Assembly (NCBI GenBank): GCA_014859215.1
Contig: JACUUS010000133.1
Span: 1 to 6,194, forward strand
DNA from: Dehalococcoidia bacterium
Lineage (GTDB): Bacteria; Chloroflexota; Dehalococcoidia; SZUA-161
DNA: 6,194 nucleotides
Direction: 5' to 3'
The notes beneath the pieces are model-generated. The model made no database searches. It had not been told where the DNA came from and saw nothing but the letters and a program-made list of their open reading frames with translations. This document shows, piece after piece, positions 5,476 to 6,194 of the stretch (position 1 is its first letter; every line of letters starts with the position of its first letter). The translations under genes were made by a program, and so were the position numbers.

Positions 5476-6194
5476 ATGTGCGGGATCGTAGGATATGTGG
5501 GGTGCAGGGAAGCTCAGCCGATCCTTATCGATTGTCTGAAAAGGCTTGAGTACCGAGGTTACGATTCGTGCGGGGTCGCGCTTACGGGAAGTAAGCTGAG
5601 CGTTCACAAGGATGCGGTGAGGATAGATGCCCTCGGGAAAACCCTCAAACCCTGCGCGAGCACGTCCGGGATCGGGCATACCAGATGGGCGACACACGGC
5701 AAGCCTTCACAGGCAAATGCTCACCCTCACAGTGATTGCTCAGGCAAGATCGCTGTCGTACACAACGGTGTTATCAACAATTATCTCCATCTCAGGGAAA
5801 CCTTGATCAATGAAGGACACATCTTCAGCTCCGAGACCGACACGGAGGTTATTCCTCACCTCATCGAGAAATACTACAGCGGGGACCTTGAACGAGCCGC
5901 CTGTCAGGCGCTCAATGATCTGTCGGGGAGCTATGCTGTGATCGTGATTCACGCTGATTGCGAGCACCTTGTCGTCGCGAGGCAGGGCAGCCCCCTTATT
6001 ATTGGAATAGGGGACAAAGAGAACCTGGTCGCTTCGGACGTTCCGGCAGTCCTGGAGTATACGGACAGGGTAATGTACCTGGAGGACGGTGACTTCGGGG
6101 TTGTCGGCAAAGACATGGTCCGGCTCAGCAACAGCTCCGCCCCGGTTACGCGCCAGGAACATACGGTGGCCTGGACGGTGGAGCAGGCTCAGAA
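5476..6194 (+). CDS. glmS: Glutamine-fructose-6-phosphate aminotransferase, N-terminal part (runs off window)
   Basis: The visible 239 residues are the class II glutamine amidotransferase domain. It begins MCGIVGYVG, with C2 becoming the N-terminal nucleophile after Met removal. RLEYRGYDS (23-31), GHTRWATHG (67-75), NAHPH (81-85), HNGVINN (96-102), TDTE (121-124) and ARQGSPL (168-174) form the glutaminase site, and DVPAVLEYTDRVMYLEDGD (188-206) is the usual segment before the linker. GlmS is normally about 600 residues, so the two SIS sugar-isomerase domains lie beyond the right edge. It makes glucosamine-6-P from fructose-6-P and glutamine, the first committed step of the pathway encoded by the three genes upstream. 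The ATG follows the previous TGA after a single A and no strong Shine-Dalgarno is visible, so it probably relies on translational coupling. Confidence 0.95.
   Translation, partial: MCGIVGYVGCREAQPILIDCLKRLEYRGYDSCGVALTGSKLSVHKDAVRIDALGKTLKPCASTSGIGHTRWATHGKPSQANAHPHSDCSGKIAVVHNGVINNYLHLRETLINEGHIFSSETDTEVIPHLIEKYYSGDLERAACQALNDLSGSYAVIVIHADCEHLVVARQGSPLIIGIGDKENLVASDVPAVLEYTDRVMYLEDGDFGVVGKDMVRLSNSSAPVTRQEHTVAWTVEQAQ

Overview
The window is GC-rich DNA carrying a hexosamine (UDP-GlcNAc) operon on the plus strand, a tRNA-Ser just upstream of it, a long non-coding stretch rich in inverted repeats, and the 5' part of a divergent putative lipoprotein gene on the minus strand.

Organism. The operon proteins are of archaeal type. 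GlmM begins with an SSGIR-type N-terminus, and the GlmU-like proteins are about 400 residues long with the acetyltransferase signature of the archaeal enzyme ST0452. The surroundings look bacterial: a lipobox protein, GGAGG-type ribosome sites, an exact TATAAT just before the tRNA, and a bacterial-looking tRNA-Ser D-arm (no CCA is encoded). My best guess is a bacterium of the Dehalococcoidia (Chloroflexota), a group I recall as lacking peptidoglycan and carrying a similar gene set. A methanogenic archaeon is the main alternative. No taxonomic marker in the window decides this.

Layout. Positions 1-764 (minus) hold the 5' part of a putative lipoprotein gene that runs off the left edge. Positions 765-1539 contain no convincing gene. 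They hold a cluster of TTCAGGC repeats ending in a perfect 12-bp hairpin (837-930), a set of hairpins compatible with a plus-strand structured RNA (about 1002-1279), further hairpins (1333-1517), and a TATAAT box. The tRNA-Ser(UGA) lies at 1540-1628. From 1719 to the right edge run glmM, a full bifunctional glmU-type gene, a second glmU-type gene whose acetyltransferase site is eroded, and the 5' part of glmS. Junctions are tight: a 4-bp overlap, a 49-nt gap and a 1-nt gap.

Together the operon covers fructose-6-P to glucosamine-6-P (GlmS), to glucosamine-1-P (GlmM), then acetylation and uridylylation to UDP-GlcNAc (GlmU types). The most interesting points are the paralogue pair with one dead-looking acetyltransferase site, the lipoprotein whose mature domain resembles the thiopeptide/lantibiotic dehydratase C-terminal family, and the structured region upstream of the tRNA.
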